From contig NZ_CP016364.1 in assembly GCF_001888185.1 (NCBI RefSeq), positions 868,001 through 932,000 of the forward strand: 64,000 nucleotides of DNA, in the 5' to 3' direction. This DNA is from Phaeobacter porticola (GTDB lineage Bacteria > Pseudomonadota > Alphaproteobacteria > Rhodobacterales > Rhodobacteraceae). Below the pieces are notes generated by a model that ran no database searches, was not told where the DNA came from, and was given only the letters and a program-made list of their open reading frames with translations. Below are positions 7,758-20,942 of this stretch, in pieces. The position numbers were made by a program, and so were the translations under genes. Positions within the stretch are counted from its first letter, which is position 1. Every line of letters begins with the position of its first letter.

Positions 7758-8722
7758 CCCTGATTGCCCACGGCGAGCAAGGCCAGTTCGCCGGGGAATT
7801 CCGCAGCGAGTGCCACTGCTGCGCACCAGGCCCTTAGCCCGCTATGGCAAGCCAGGACCACACGTCGGCCTGGCGGCAGTACCTTAGCGTGTAGATCCTT
7901 TGGCAGGATCCGCAACGCGGTGGGTGCGGCAGGTACGGGCGTCTCGTCACTGGAGCGCAAATCAATGATATAATCGCTCGGCGTCAGCCCATCGCGGCCA
8001 ATAAACGGAAAGGCATTTTCAGGCTCGGGGGCAGAGGAAAAGTCAAACCCACCCATCTCAAGCCCGGCAAGATCAATGCTGAACAGTCGTCCCCGGGGCG
8101 ATGGCTGATGAGAGAGCAGAAGTTTCAGCGCCAACTGTGCCTGCAAGGCGCCGATCATGCCGACCACGGGGCCCATCACTCCGGCATCGGCGCAAGTTGC
8201 GGTTAACCCTGGGGGGTCGGGAAACACCGCACGCAGCGAGGGGGCACCACCACAGAAGACGCCGGCATATCCAGATTGTGCCAGCGCAGATGCCGTGACC
8301 AGTGGGCGCCCCAGCTGGTGGCAATGGTCCGATAGAGTGTAGGACACGGCGTAGCTGTCGGCAGCGTCAATGACCACATCAGCCGGGGCAACGGCGGCGA
8401 CGACATTGTCCGGCGTCAGGTGGCGTGCATGAGGGTGCAACCGCAGATCTGGTGCGATCTGGCTTAGGTATTGGCGGGCGGCGTCCACCTTGTATCGACC
8501 ACAATCAGCAGGGGAATAGAGCGGTTGCCGCGGCAGGTTGCTCTGCTCAACCGTGTCGCCATCCATCAGGGTGATTTCCCCGACACCCGCCCCTGCAAGA
8601 TATTGCAGGACGGGGCAGCCCAGCCCACCGGCACCGATCACCAGAATATGCGCGCTGGCCAGTTTCTGCTGCCCAGCGGTGCCGATTTCTGGCAGGCTAA
8701 TCTGGCGATCAAAACGGGTCAT
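7754..8722 (-). CDS. thiF: ThiF/MoeB-type adenylyltransferase with rhodanese-like C-terminus
   Basis: A 322-residue E1-like enzyme: N-terminal RYxRQ-like FDRQISLPEIG, nucleotide motif VIGAGGLGCPVLQYLAGAGVG and IDAADSYAVSYTLSD. It should adenylate the C-terminal Gly of ThiS before sulfur transfer. The C-terminal 85 residues resemble a rhodanese domain with a Cys loop CHSGLR. The first Zn-binding CxxC of MoeB/ThiF is replaced (SLRAVFP), and the second pair is not seen, so the structural zinc site appears lost. Start at 8722 overlaps the thiE stop (ATGA). A longer upstream start is unlikely. Confidence 0.88.
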   Translation of the reverse strand: MTRFDRQISLPEIGTAGQQKLASAHILVIGAGGLGCPVLQYLAGAGVGEITLMDGDTVEQSNLPRQPLYSPADCGRYKVDAARQYLSQIAPDLRLHPHARHLTPDNVVAAVAPADVVIDAADSYAVSYTLSDHCHQLGRPLVTASALAQSGYAGVFCGGAPSLRAVFPDPPGLTATCADAGVMGPVVGMIGALQAQLALKLLLSHQPSPRGRLFSIDLAGLEMGGFDFSSAPEPENAFPFIGRDGLTPSDYIIDLRSSDETPVPAAPTALRILPKDLHAKVLPPGRRVVLACHSGLRAWCAAVALAAEFPGELALLAVGNQG

Positions 8723-9312
8723 GTTCCGCAGGCCTTTAGCCATTCCAGCGTCCGGGTTTCGGGGTTTGGGGCCTGCTGGATGTCACTGACCACAGCAGCG
8801 CTGTCGGCACCTGCGGCAAAGACACCGGGCAGGCGATCGGGCGTCAGCCCACCGATGGCGACCAATGGGGTTGCGTTGGCGATCTGTTTCCAGCGCGCGA
8901 CCCGGTCCAGCCCCTGCGGGGCCCATTTCATCTGTTTGAGGATGGTTGGATACACCGGGCCAAGCGCGACATAATCGGGGTCAAGAGTCAACGCCCGATC
9001 CAGCTCTGCTTCATCATGGGTCGACAGACCGTAACGCAGGCCGTGGCGGCGCAGGGCGGCAAAATCGGCACTGTCCATATCCTCTTGGCCCAGGTGGACA
9101 AAGCCACAATTCAGATCCAGAGCCGCCTGCCAGTGATCATTCACCACCAGCTGACATCGATGCACGGCGCAAAAATCACGGGCCCGGGAAATTTGACGAC
9201 GGATCTCAGGCTGGGGCAGATCCTTCAGGCGCAGCTGTACCAACCGCACGCCATGCGGCACCAGCAGTTCGAGAGCGCTGACATGGCTGACAATCAGGTA
9301 AAAACGCTCCAT
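8719..9312 (-). CDS. thiE: Thiamine phosphate synthase ThiE
   Basis: A 197-residue TIM barrel joining HMP-PP and thiazole phosphate to thiamine phosphate. Visible motifs: VQLRLKD near residue 27, VVNDHWQAALDL, FVHLGQEDM, YGLSTHDEAEL, YVALGPVYPT and the phosphate loop AIGGLTPDRL. It is coupled to thiG (TGATG) and thiF (ATGA). The glycine-rich loop reads GPVYPTILKQM, slightly different from the common GPxFPTxTK. Confidence 0.92.
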   Translation of the reverse strand: MERFYLIVSHVSALELLVPHGVRLVQLRLKDLPQPEIRRQISRARDFCAVHRCQLVVNDHWQAALDLNCGFVHLGQEDMDSADFAALRRHGLRYGLSTHDEAELDRALTLDPDYVALGPVYPTILKQMKWAPQGLDRVARWKQIANATPLVAIGGLTPDRLPGVFAAGADSAAVVSDIQQAPNPETRTLEWLKACGT

Positions 9313-10094
9313 CAGCGGTGCTCCAGTTCACTTAGATGTGCCAGACCCAGTGTCGGGGTCGAGGGAACGGCCATATCGCGTGGCTCCATCGGGTCAGCCG
9401 CGTGGCCCTGTTGTCCAGCAATCACCGCCTGCGCCATAGCACGGGCCATGGTGACGGGATCACCGGCCTTGGCGACAGCAGTGTTCAGAAGGACCGCATC
9501 CATGCCCAATTCCATCGCCTGGGCGGCATCTGAAGGGCGACCGATGCCTGCATCGACGATCAGGGGAGTGTCAGGGAAATGTGCCCGCATCGCGCGCAAT
9601 CCGTCGCGATTGCGCAAGCCCTGTCCAGACCCAATCGGTGCCCCCCACGGCATCAACAGCTGACAGCCGGCCTCGATCAGTTTTTCGCCAACCACCAGAT
9701 CCTCGGTCGTATAGGGAAAGACCTGAAACCCGTCCTGCGTCAGGATCTGCGCCGCCTCGACCAAGGCAAAGACATCAGGCTGCAATGTGTCACCATGACC
9801 AATCACCTCCAGCTTGATCCAGGGGGTGTTGAACAGGTCGCGCGCCATTTGGGCGGTTGTCACCGCCTCGTGGACGGTGTGGCATCCGGCCGTATTGGGC
9901 AAAATTTGACAGCCGCTGGCGCGCAGCAGATCCCAGAATCCGGCCCCGCTGCCTTCGGCGCTCTCGCGGCGCAGCGATACCGTCACCACCTGACAACCGC
10001 TCGCTGTGATGGCGTCCTGTAATATGGCTGGTGACGGGTATTGGGCCGTGCCCAGCAGCAACCGGCTGTCGATTTCAGTCTCATATAGGCGCAT
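9312..10094 (-). CDS. thiG: Thiazole synthase ThiG
   Basis: A 260-residue TIM barrel that forms the thiazole phosphate ring from DXP, dehydroglycine and ThiS thiocarboxylate. Motifs: [13 protein letters not shown] at the start, the Schiff-base Lys in [23 protein letters not shown], and [21 protein letters not shown]. Located between thiS (3-base gap) and thiE (1-base overlap). Confidence 0.95.
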   Translation of the reverse strand: MRLYETEIDSRLLLGTAQYPSPAILQDAITASGCQVVTVSLRRESAEGSGAGFWDLLRASGCQILPNTAGCHTVHEAVTTAQMARDLFNTPWIKLEVIGHGDTLQPDVFALVEAAQILTQDGFQVFPYTTEDLVVGEKLIEAGCQLLMPWGAPIGSGQGLRNRDGLRAMRAHFPDTPLIVDAGIGRPSDAAQAMELGMDAVLLNTAVAKAGDPVTMARAMAQAVIAGQQGHAADPMEPRDMAVPSTPTLGLAHLSELEHR

Positions 10095-10263
10095 TGTCTA
10101 GCCTCCCTGCATCGGGGTGAGGATTTCCAGCCGATCGCCGTCTTTCAAAACGGTCTTGCTGCGGGCCGTGCGGGCCACGAACTGGCCATTCACGGCTGTT
10201 GCGACGGTGGAATTGGCGTAGCCCAAATGGCGCAGCGCGCCTTCCAGCGTGTCGGCAGGCAGG

Positions 10264-13308
<3,045 letters not shown>

Positions 13309-13459
13309 TTAGTGGTAGGGGAGGGAGCTGTATCGCGTCAACCGCATTTTTACTTTTCTCGTGGTTTCCGATAAATATATTTGTATTTCAATGCGTTGAA
13401 GAATTTTCCAATTGGCGTTTCCGCAGTGTGGCGAAAACACTTGCCAGCTTAGGGATGTA

Positions 13460-13469
13460 TTATCTATTA
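13460..13469 (+). promoter_or_regulatory. Upstream BioR-like operator
   Basis: TTATCTATTA differs by one base from the BioR consensus TTATCTATAA. It starts 41 bases (about four helical turns) upstream of a perfect copy, placing both on the same DNA face. Confidence 0.55.
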
Positions 13470-13500
13470 ACTGTGGAAATCACACCTTGTGTCAGTAATT

Positions 13501-13510
13501 TTATCTATAA
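13501..13510 (+). promoter_or_regulatory. BioR operator at bioB
   Basis: TTATCTATAA is an exact match to the operator of the GntR-family biotin repressor BioR of alphaproteobacteria. It ends 12 bases before the bioB ATG, overlapping the probable -10/leader region. No bioR gene is present in the window. Confidence 0.8.
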
Positions 13511-13522
13511 AATGGAGTTCCC

Positions 13523-14500
13523 ATGCTGGATGCCACGCCGATCCGTACCGACTGGACCCGTAGCGAAGCGGAAACACTCTACAACCAGCCCCTGATGGAT
13601 CTTTTGTTTCAGGCGCACACCGTGCACCGGCAGTACTTCGACCCCAACCAGGTGCAGAAGTCCAAACTGCTCAGCATCAAGACCGGCGGTTGCGCCGAGG
13701 ATTGCGCCTATTGCTCGCAGTCGGCCCGCAACGGCGCGCAGCTCTCGGCCTCCAAGCTGATCGAAGTGCAGCGGGTGATTGCCGAGGCCAAGAAAGCCAA
13801 GGATGGCGGCGCGACGCGCTATTGCATGGGCGCGGCCTGGCGCTCGCCCAAGGATCGCGACATGGCCGCACTTGAGGCGATGGTGCAGGGCGTCAAGGAC
13901 CTCGGCATGGAGACCTGCATGACCCTCGGTATGCTGGAAGAGGACCAGGTGTTCCGCCTGCGTGATGCCGGACTGGATTATTACAACCACAACATCGACA
14001 CTTCCGAGCGGTATTACTCCGAGATCATCACCACCCGCACCTTTGCCGACCGGATCGACACCTTGAACCGGGTGCGCGAGGCCGGCATCAAGGTCTGCTC
14101 CGGCGGCATTGTCGGCATGGGCGAGCAGCAGCTGGACCGCATCGACATGATGCTGGCGCTGGCGACGCTGGAGGTGCATCCCGACTCGGTGCCCGTGAAC
14201 ATGCTGATCCCGATTGCAGACACGCCGCTGGCGGATGTGGAAAAGCTGGACCCGATCGAATTTGTCCGCTCGGTGGCGCTGGCCCGGATCCTGATGCCGA
14301 AATCGCATGTGCGCCTGTCCGCAGGCCGCACCGATATGTCGGACGAGATGCAGGCGATGTGTTTCTTTGCCGGTGCCAACTCGATCTTTGTGGGCGACAC
14401 GCTGCTGACCGCCGACAACCCGGAAGAAGACAAGGACCAGCAGCTGTTCGACCGTCTGGGCATCACCGCGATGGCCATGGGCTGCGATGGCAGCCGCTGA
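13523..14500 (+). CDS. bioB: Biotin synthase BioB
   Basis: A 325-residue radical-SAM enzyme that inserts sulfur into dethiobiotin. The [4Fe-4S] motif is [11 protein letters not shown] (Cx3Cx2C, about residue 57); conserved [27 protein letters not shown] and ligands of the auxiliary [2Fe-2S] cluster are present, as is the late Arg in [10 protein letters not shown]. First gene of the bio operon; GGAG precedes the ATG by 5 bases; the stop overlaps bioF as TGATG. Confidence 0.97.
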   Translation: MLDATPIRTDWTRSEAETLYNQPLMDLLFQAHTVHRQYFDPNQVQKSKLLSIKTGGCAEDCAYCSQSARNGAQLSASKLIEVQRVIAEAKKAKDGGATRYCMGAAWRSPKDRDMAALEAMVQGVKDLGMETCMTLGMLEEDQVFRLRDAGLDYYNHNIDTSERYYSEIITTRTFADRIDTLNRVREAGIKVCSGGIVGMGEQQLDRIDMMLALATLEVHPDSVPVNMLIPIADTPLADVEKLDPIEFVRSVALARILMPKSHVRLSAGRTDMSDEMQAMCFFAGANSIFVGDTLLTADNPEEDKDQQLFDRLGITAMAMGCDGSR

Positions 14501-15639
14501 TGGCGGGCGCCTTCCCGAGGCATGAGACATCGCTGGAAGCGCTGCGCAATCGCGGGCGCTACCGGCAGCTGATGCCGCGGGACGGGCATGACTTTGCCTC
14601 CAATGACTACCTCGGGTTGGCGGGCAGCGATGTGCTGCGCGCCGCCGCCGCGGACGCGCTGTCGCGCGGCGTGCCAGTGGGCGCCGGCGGTTCACGCCTG
14701 CTGCGCGGCAATGACGCCGAGCATCAATTGCTGGAGGCCGAGGCCGCGGCGTTTTTCGGCACCGAGGCTGCGCTGTTCATGGGCGGCGGCTTTAACGCCA
14801 ATCAGGCGATCTTCTCGACCCTGCCGCAGCAGGGCGATCTGGTGCTTTATGATGTGCTGATCCACGCCAGCACCCATGACGGGATGCGGCTGGGCCGGGC
14901 AGAAACCCGCAGTTTTGCCCATGGTGACGTGGAAGACGCTTCGCGGGTGCTGAAGGCTTGGCGTGCCGAGGGCGGCACCGGCCAGGTCTGGATCGCGGTT
15001 GAGGCGGTCTATTCCATGGATGGCGACCTCGCGCCGCTGGATGCTCTGATTGCCTTGGCGGATACGGACGGTGCCGTTCTGGTGGTGGACGAGGCGCACT
15101 CAACCGGTGTGTTCGGCGATCTGGGTCGCGGGCTAGCACATGCTATCGCCCATCGCCCCAACGTCCTGTCCCTGCACACCTGCGGCAAGGCGCTGGGGGC
15201 CTCTGGCGCGCTGATCTGCGGTCCGAGTGTGCTGATCGAGACGCTGATCAACAAGGCGCGCGGATTTATCTTTGCCACCGCGCCCTCGCCGCTGAACGCC
15301 GCGCTGGTACGGGCGGCCCTGGCTGAGCTGCAACAGAACACAGGCCGCCGCGAACAGGCGTGGCAGGGGATCACCCATGCGCAAGCAGAGGCCAAACGCC
15401 TCTGCGGGCTGGACGGTTTCCAAAGCCAGATCCTGCCGGTGGTGATCGGCGACGACAAACGCACCATGGCGCTGGCTGCCCGGATGCAGGCGCAAGGCTA
15501 TGACATCCGCGGCATCCGCCCGCCATCGGTGCCGCGCGGCACCTCGCGTCTGCGGCTGTCGATCACGTTGAACACGGGGGCAGAGGTCATCACTGAAATG
15601 TTCGAAGACCTAGCCCGCGAAAGGGAGGCAACGCCATGA
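14500..15639 (+). CDS. bioF: 8-amino-7-oxononanoate synthase BioF
   Basis: A 379-residue PLP enzyme of the alpha-oxoamine synthase family that condenses pimeloyl-ACP with alanine. Motifs: [42 protein letters not shown], and the PLP lysine in [12 protein letters not shown]. Start chosen at 14500 (TGATG with bioB); the frame is open further upstream inside bioB. Coupled to bioD by ATGA. Confidence 0.95.
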   Translation: MAGAFPRHETSLEALRNRGRYRQLMPRDGHDFASNDYLGLAGSDVLRAAAADALSRGVPVGAGGSRLLRGNDAEHQLLEAEAAAFFGTEAALFMGGGFNANQAIFSTLPQQGDLVLYDVLIHASTHDGMRLGRAETRSFAHGDVEDASRVLKAWRAEGGTGQVWIAVEAVYSMDGDLAPLDALIALADTDGAVLVVDEAHSTGVFGDLGRGLAHAIAHRPNVLSLHTCGKALGASGALICGPSVLIETLINKARGFIFATAPSPLNAALVRAALAELQQNTGRREQAWQGITHAQAEAKRLCGLDGFQSQILPVVIGDDKRTMALAARMQAQGYDIRGIRPPSVPRGTSRLRLSITLNTGAEVITEMFEDLAREREATP

Positions 15640-16277
15640 GCGCGCTGATCGTCACAGGAACCGACACCGGCATTGGCAAGACCATCTTCTCAGCTGGCCT
15701 GGTGCAGGCGCTGGGTGCAACCTATTGGAAGCCGGTGCAATCCGGGCTGGAGGAGGAGACCGACAGCCAGACCGTCGCACGCCTGTCAGGCCGCCCGGCG
15801 CTGCCCGAGGGGTACCTGCTGCAACTGCCTGCCTCGCCGCATCTGTCGGCGGAGGCCGAGGGCGTGGAGATCGACCCGGATACGCTGGCCTTGCCGCAGG
15901 TGGACGGCGTGCTGGTAGCCGAGGGGGCCGGCGGGTTGATGGTGCCGCTGAACCGCAAGGTGCTCTATCTCGACCTGTTTGCCCGCTGGAGCGCGCCGGT
16001 GATCCTGTGCGCGCGGACGCAGCTGGGCACGATCAACCACACCCTCCTGTCGCTGAAGGCCCTGCGCGATGCGGGCTGTCTGGTTGTGGGCGTGGCCTTC
16101 ATAGGCGATGCGGAACCGGCTGTAGAGGAAACCATCTGCCAGTTCGGCCAGGTTGCCAATCTGGGGCGGCTGCCGGTGCTGGGCGAACTGACCTCTGACG
16201 CATTGGCTGTGGCCTTTCAGGCCAGCATCCGCGTAGATCTGATCAAGGAGGTCTCGGCCCAAGGAGAGGCAGCATGA
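15636..16277 (+). CDS. bioD: Dethiobiotin synthetase BioD
   Basis: A 213-residue P-loop enzyme forming the ureido ring of dethiobiotin from DAPA, CO2 and ATP. P-loop [15 protein letters not shown] at the N-terminus, YWKPVQSG, and [11 protein letters not shown] are all present. ATGA overlaps on both sides with bioF and bioA. Confidence 0.95.
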   Translation: MSALIVTGTDTGIGKTIFSAGLVQALGATYWKPVQSGLEEETDSQTVARLSGRPALPEGYLLQLPASPHLSAEAEGVEIDPDTLALPQVDGVLVAEGAGGLMVPLNRKVLYLDLFARWSAPVILCARTQLGTINHTLLSLKALRDAGCLVVGVAFIGDAEPAVEETICQFGQVANLGRLPVLGELTSDALAVAFQASIRVDLIKEVSAQGEAA

Positions 16278-17572
16278 GCGCGGCAGACCTCACCCAGCTG
16301 GAGTTCGACCAGCAGCACCTCTGGCACCCATACACCAATGTCGCCAAACCCGGCCCTACCTTTGTGGTGAAGGAAAGCGAAGGGATGTACCTCACTCTGG
16401 ACGACGGCACCCGTCTGATAGATGCCATGTCGTCCTGGTGGTGCATGATGCACGGGCACCGCAACCCGGCGATCACATCGGCCATTCACGACCAGCTCGA
16501 CACTCTGCCGCATGTGATGTTCGGCGGGCTGACGCACGATCCGGCCATTGACCTGGGCCGCAAGCTGCTGGAAATCACCCCCGAAAGCCTGACGCGCATC
16601 TTCTACTGCGACAGCGGTTCGGTCTCGGTCGAGGTGGCGATGAAGATGGCGGTGCAGTACCAGCACGCCATCGGCCAGCCAGAGCGCAAGGAGTTTGCCA
16701 CCATCCGCTCCGGCTATCACGGCGATACCTGGAAGGCGATGAGCGTCTGCGACCCGGACACCGGTATGCACCACCTGTTCCAGGGCGCGCTGAGCGTGCA
16801 GCATTTCGTCTCCCGCCCGCCGGTCCGTATCCATGAGGATTGGAGCGATGATCCGGCTCAAAACGGGCTGGGCGAGCTGCGCGCGGTGCTGGAGGCCGGG
16901 CAGGACAAGATCGCCGCCTTCATTCTGGAACCCGTGGTGCAGGGCACTGGCGGCATGTATTTCTATCACCCGGAATACCTGAACCAGGCCCGCGCTATCT
17001 GTGATGAGCTGGGCACCTTGCTGATTTTTGATGAGATCGCCACCGGTTTTGGCCGTACCGGCGAACTGTTTGCCACCGGGTTCTGCGACGTGGAACCGGA
17101 TATCATCTGTTTGGGCAAGGGGCTGACCGGGGGCCATATCTCCTTCGCCTGCACCATCACCAATGACCGCGTCGCCGAGGGTGTGGGCGGCGGCAACCCC
17201 GGCATCTTCATGCATGGGCCGACCTATATGGCCAACCCGCTGGCCTGTGCGGCGGCCAAGGCCTCGCTGGATCTGCTGACGGGGCAGGACTGGCGTGGAA
17301 CTGTCTCGGGGATTTCAGAGCAGATGCAGTCTGAACTGGCACCGGCGCGCGATCTGCCCAATGTGGCGGATGTGCGGGTTCTGGGCGCCATTGGCGTCAT
17401 CGAGATGAAACATCCCGTCTCCGCAGATGAGGCGCACGCCCGTGCCCATGATATGGGTGTCTTCCTGCGCCCCTTCGGCAAGAACATCTATACCATGCCG
17501 CCGTTCATCACGTCCCCGGATCAGCTGAGCCAGATCACCGCAGGCATGCTGCGGCTGGCACGGGAGTTGTAA
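16274..17572 (+). CDS. bioA: Adenosylmethionine-8-amino-7-oxononanoate aminotransferase BioA
   Basis: A 432-residue class III PLP aminotransferase making DAPA from KAPA with SAM as amino donor. Early HLWHPYTNV and [14 protein letters not shown] are BioA signatures; [29 protein letters not shown] and the PLP lysine in [12 protein letters not shown] follow. Overlaps bioD by ATGA, three bases before bioG. Confidence 0.96.
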   Translation: MSAADLTQLEFDQQHLWHPYTNVAKPGPTFVVKESEGMYLTLDDGTRLIDAMSSWWCMMHGHRNPAITSAIHDQLDTLPHVMFGGLTHDPAIDLGRKLLEITPESLTRIFYCDSGSVSVEVAMKMAVQYQHAIGQPERKEFATIRSGYHGDTWKAMSVCDPDTGMHHLFQGALSVQHFVSRPPVRIHEDWSDDPAQNGLGELRAVLEAGQDKIAAFILEPVVQGTGGMYFYHPEYLNQARAICDELGTLLIFDEIATGFGRTGELFATGFCDVEPDIICLGKGLTGGHISFACTITNDRVAEGVGGGNPGIFMHGPTYMANPLACAAAKASLDLLTGQDWRGTVSGISEQMQSELAPARDLPNVADVRVLGAIGVIEMKHPVSADEAHARAHDMGVFLRPFGKNIYTMPPFITSPDQLSQITAGMLRLAREL

Positions 17573-17575
17573 GGG

Positions 17576-18193
17576 ATGGAATTCCGCTGGCTCAAACAGA
17601 CCCAATCTGCCGAGGCCATAGTGGTCTTTGGCGGCTGGGCTGTGGGGCCAGAGGTGTTCGGGCATCTGAACTGTGCACAGGATATTCTATTTGCCGATGA
17701 CTATCGCGATCTGAATGCGGATCTGCCGGATCTGACAACATATGGCCAGATTACTTTGCTGGCCTGGTCTTTTGGTGTGGCTTCTTATGCCCATTGGCAG
17801 GCGGGGCGGGTTGATCCCTTCGTTAGAAAGGTCGCCATCAATGGCACGCTCTGCCCGGTCGATTCCGACCATGGTATTCCGCCACAGGTGGTGGCCAATA
17901 CCATCTCGACGCTGAGTAAAGCCAGCTACCAACAATTCCTGCGCCGGGTGTTCAGCGCGCCGCAGGTTGAGGCCGCGATTGATGTCCCCGCCCGTAGGAA
18001 AGAGCTTGAGGTGGTTGCAGATCGGGGGGCTGCCCCGCATATCCGCTTCGATCATGTCTGGATTTCCGCACGCGACCGGATTTTCCCCCCGGCCCATCAG
18101 TATCGTGCCTGGAAGGGGCAGTCAGTGCACGAACTGGACGGCCCCCACGCACCGTTTGCCCGCTTCAGCAACTGGCACGAGGTGATAGGATGA
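17576..18193 (+). CDS. bioG: Pimeloyl-ACP methyl ester esterase BioG
   Basis: A 205-residue alpha/beta hydrolase of the BioG/DUF452 type. VVFGGWAVGPEVF gives the oxyanion region, LLAWSFGVASY holds the nucleophilic Ser, and the C-terminal LDGPHAPF supplies the catalytic His. It would free pimeloyl-ACP from its methyl ester at the end of the BioC-primed pathway. Paired with bioC by ATGA overlap. Confidence 0.88.
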   Translation: MEFRWLKQTQSAEAIVVFGGWAVGPEVFGHLNCAQDILFADDYRDLNADLPDLTTYGQITLLAWSFGVASYAHWQAGRVDPFVRKVAINGTLCPVDSDHGIPPQVVANTISTLSKASYQQFLRRVFSAPQVEAAIDVPARRKELEVVADRGAAPHIRFDHVWISARDRIFPPAHQYRAWKGQSVHELDGPHAPFARFSNWHEVIG

Positions 18194-18978
18194 AGGATCT
18201 GACGGTCGGCACCTCCGATTGCAATCGGGTGGCCAACAGTTTTCGCAGGGGGCTGGGCAGCTATCATGCGCAGGCGACAGCGCAGGCGCGTGTTGCGGTG
18301 GACTTGGCAGACCTTCTGCAAAAATGCGTTGGCGACCGTCGCTTTGCACATGTCTTTGAGTTTGGTGCCGGCACCGGGCATCTGACGGAGGCATTGTTTC
18401 ATCGCTTTGACATCGGGACGATTGCGCTGAACGATCTTGTGGCGGAGGCCGAACCGCCGCTTCAGCAAACCGTGGCTGCACATGGGGGCAAGGCAAGCTT
18501 TGCTGTCGGCCCGATCGAGACCTGCGCGTTTCCGCAAGGCGTAGATTTGATCGCGGCCTCTTCGGTTGTGCAGTGGGTGCCGAATGTTCCGCAGTTGATG
18601 CAGCGATGCGCGGCGGCTCTAACGCCGAACGGCTGGCTGGCGCTTTCTGGATACGGGCGCGGGCATTTTCGTGAGCTGGCGGCGCTGGGATCCACTGCCG
18701 CCGCACCAAACTATATGGACCATAGCGACTGGCCTGCCGTTTTGCCGCAGGACCTGCAACTGGTCGAACTGCGGCAAGCGGCGATCACCCTCCATTTTGC
18801 AAGCCCGCGTGACGTTCTGCGGCATCTGCGGGAAACGGGCGTCAACGGTCAGTCGCAGGGCGGATGGACGCGTGCCCGGCTTGTTGGTTTCGAAGCAGCA
18901 TACCGGCAACGGTTCTCTACGCCACAGGGCGTCACCCTAACGTATGATCCGGTACTGATTCTGGCCCGGCGCCGTTGA
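18190..18978 (+). CDS. bioC: Malonyl-ACP O-methyltransferase BioC
   Basis: A 262-residue SAM-dependent methyltransferase. N-terminal VANSFRRGLGSYHAQATAQ is typical of BioC; motif I is VFEFGAGTGHLTEALF, followed by LIAASSVVQWV and LTPNGWLALSGYG. It methylates malonyl-ACP to start pimelate synthesis; the product ester is removed by BioG. Last gene of bioBFDAGC. Confidence 0.92.
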   Translation: MKDLTVGTSDCNRVANSFRRGLGSYHAQATAQARVAVDLADLLQKCVGDRRFAHVFEFGAGTGHLTEALFHRFDIGTIALNDLVAEAEPPLQQTVAAHGGKASFAVGPIETCAFPQGVDLIAASSVVQWVPNVPQLMQRCAAALTPNGWLALSGYGRGHFRELAALGSTAAAPNYMDHSDWPAVLPQDLQLVELRQAAITLHFASPRDVLRHLRETGVNGQSQGGWTRARLVGFEAAYRQRFSTPQGVTLTYDPVLILARRR

Positions 18979-19093
18979 TCTGAAACCGCTACATGCAGGC
19001 GCTGCGGCAAGGCGCGGCAATTCCGCCTCTGGTTCCTGCCTTGGAATGGCGTTAGCCTTCGGCGAAATGGAAACGCCACATCAAGAGGCCGCA

Positions 19094-19627
19094 ATGCATC
19101 TGTCCTATGTCATGACCCAAGAACGCGGCGCCACCGACAAGCTGCTGACCGCTCTTGCTGAGCGGTTGCAGGCAGACGGTCTGCGTCTTGCTGGCATCGT
19201 GCAGACCAACACCGAATGTTACGACAATGCGCTGTGCGATATGGATGTGCGGGTGTTGCCGGCCGGTGAAACCATTCGGATTTCGCAATCCCTCGGCCCA
19301 GAGGCACGCGGCTGCCGGTTGAACCCCGACGCACTGGAGCGCGCGGTGGGGCAGGTCACAGCAGCGCTGGGGCAGGATCCCGCACCACAGGTCCTGCTGG
19401 TTAATAAATTTGGCAAACACGAAGCGGATGGGCGCGGTATGCGCCCCGTCATCGGCGAGGCGCTGGCGCGGGGCGCGGTGGTTGTATCTGGTGTCAATCG
19501 CATGAACGTCGATGCGTTTCAGACCTTTGCCGAAGGGGTGGCGCAGGAAGCGCAGCCTGACCTGGATGCGCTGGCGGCTTGGGTACATTCCGCCGTGGAA
19601 AAAGCTGCGGCTGAAGCTACCGACTGA
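19094..19627 (+). CDS. DUF2478 domain protein, P-loop-like
   Basis: A 177-residue protein with an N-terminal beta-loop-helix (YVMTQERGATDKLLTALAERL) that replaces a Walker A, then LAGIVQTNTE and VLLVNKFGKHEADGRGMRP. This fits the DUF2478 family of NTPase-like proteins, sometimes found near molybdate and nitrogenase genes; no such neighbours occur here. The ATG at 19094 has AAGAGG 6 bases upstream; a frame 16 codons longer lacks a ribosome site. Confidence 0.8.
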   Translation: MHLSYVMTQERGATDKLLTALAERLQADGLRLAGIVQTNTECYDNALCDMDVRVLPAGETIRISQSLGPEARGCRLNPDALERAVGQVTAALGQDPAPQVLLVNKFGKHEADGRGMRPVIGEALARGAVVVSGVNRMNVDAFQTFAEGVAQEAQPDLDALAAWVHSAVEKAAAEATD

Positions 19628-19821
19628 CACTGTTGTTTGCGACTCTGCTGGTCCGGTGCAACTGCGTTGCCGGATCAGCGGGGCTGTGATCACAAACAGA
19701 GAATAATCCTACGGGACCGTCTTGTCAGTGCAATCGCCTGTAAAATATATGACTTTTCAGTAAGTTATCTTGCGCCAAACGGCGGCCACCATTTTCCTGT
19801 TTTGACTTGAAAAGAAGAAAA

Positions 19822-19905
19822 TGGTGGGCGACCCTGGAATCGAACCAGGCGTGCGTCTCCGCGAGGGAGTTACAGTCCCCTGCCACACCTTGCGGCCTGT
19901 CGCCC
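19822..19905 (-). tRNA. tRNA-Tyr (GTA)
   Basis: Minus-strand class II tRNA: acceptor GGGCGAC/GTCGCCC, anticodon loop CTGTAAC with anticodon GTA, a long variable arm, T-loop GTTCGATTCC and encoded CCA. It lies between DUF2478 and rlmB, opposite in direction to rlmB. Confidence 0.96.
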
Positions 19906-20025
19906 ACTGTCAGTTGCATGTTGCACCTGATGTGGAGGCGTGATTACAAGCAGGCCAAACGGGCGTCAACAGGAAAATCGCCAGATTTTCACGCACGTCC
20001 TGAATTCTTTCTGCTGGAGAGCAAA

Positions 20026-20802
20026 ATGTCCAAAAAACCCAAGTGGGTCGTCGAAAAAGAGCAAGCCAAACGAGCTTCTTCAGCGGAAACTGTCTGGCTG
20101 TTTGGCCTGCATGCGGTGCGCGACGCGTTGATGAACCCGGATCGCGAAAAACTGCGCCTAATGGTGACCAAAAATGCTGAAGTGAAACTTGCCGATGCCA
20201 TCGCGCAGTCCGGGATCGAGGCAGAGGTGATTGATCCTCGCAAATTCAACCCACCCATTGATGCACAGTCTGTGCACCAGGGGGCCGCGATGGAAGTGAA
20301 GCCGCTGAACTGGGGTGGGCTTGCTGACAATTGCATTGGGCGCGAAGCACCGCGGGTGTTGCTGTTGGACCGGGTGACGGATCCGCATAATGTGGGCGCT
20401 ATCCTGCGCTCGGCTGAGGTGTTGGGCGCCAGTGCCGTGATAGGAACCCGCCACAACTCGGCGCCTGAAACCGGCGCTCTGGCAAAAACCGCAAGTGGCG
20501 CACTGGAACGCCAGCCCTACCTGCGGATGCGCAATCTCTCTGATACAATTGTTGAGTTGCAGCGTATGGGCTTTTTGGTACTGGGGCTGGACGGCGAAGC
20601 AGAAGAGACCATTGAATCCGTGCTGGAGGGTCGTAAGGGCGATCCCGTGGCGCTGGTTCTGGGGGCCGAAGGGCCGGGTCTGCGGCAAAAAACCAAGGAA
20701 ACTGTAGATCATCTGGTAAAGATTGATGCCGCAGGCGGCTTTGGCTCGCTCAATGTGTCCAACGCAGCTGCAATCGCACTTTATGCCTCTATCGCGCGCT
20801 GA
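20026..20802 (+). CDS. rlmB: TrmH/SpoU-family rRNA 2'-O-methyltransferase RlmB
   Basis: A 258-residue SPOUT enzyme: an N-terminal substrate-binding domain (LFGLHAVRDAL) and the knotted catalytic domain with motif 1 LLDRVTDPHNVGAILRSAEV, motif 2 LVLGAEGPGL and motif 3 GSLNVSNAAAIALY. Likely methylates G2251 of 23S rRNA. The ATG at 20026 is preceded by GGAGAG; the open frame upstream runs through the tRNA-Tyr gene and is not coding. Confidence 0.93.
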   Translation: MSKKPKWVVEKEQAKRASSAETVWLFGLHAVRDALMNPDREKLRLMVTKNAEVKLADAIAQSGIEAEVIDPRKFNPPIDAQSVHQGAAMEVKPLNWGGLADNCIGREAPRVLLLDRVTDPHNVGAILRSAEVLGASAVIGTRHNSAPETGALAKTASGALERQPYLRMRNLSDTIVELQRMGFLVLGLDGEAEETIESVLEGRKGDPVALVLGAEGPGLRQKTKETVDHLVKIDAAGGFGSLNVSNAAAIALYASIAR

Positions 20803-20813
20803 GGTGCCTTACA

Positions 20814-20860
20814 CCCTGTGACCTGACGGTGCCACTCTGGTGGCCCGATTGGTCACAGGG
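20814..20860. repeat. Nested inverted repeat after rlmB
   Basis: CCCTGTGACC (20814-20823) is exactly complementary to GGTCACAGGG (20851-20860). Inside is a second hairpin GCCAC-TCTG-GTGGC (20831-20844). There is no T tract; it may be a Rho-dependent or structural 3' end of rlmB or an operator for the next gene. Confidence 0.6.
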
Positions 20861-20942
20861 GTATCACAAATGCGTATCCTCCCTTTGCAGAAGAGGCGGT
20901 GCGGGTCACAATTGGTAGGTCAGAAATCAGCTATGGACCCCA

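Noticed and set aside
13505-14695. 396-codon minus-strand frame opposite bioB/bioF
   Set aside because: Low-complexity His/Arg-rich translation of the antisense strand of well-identified biotin genes.
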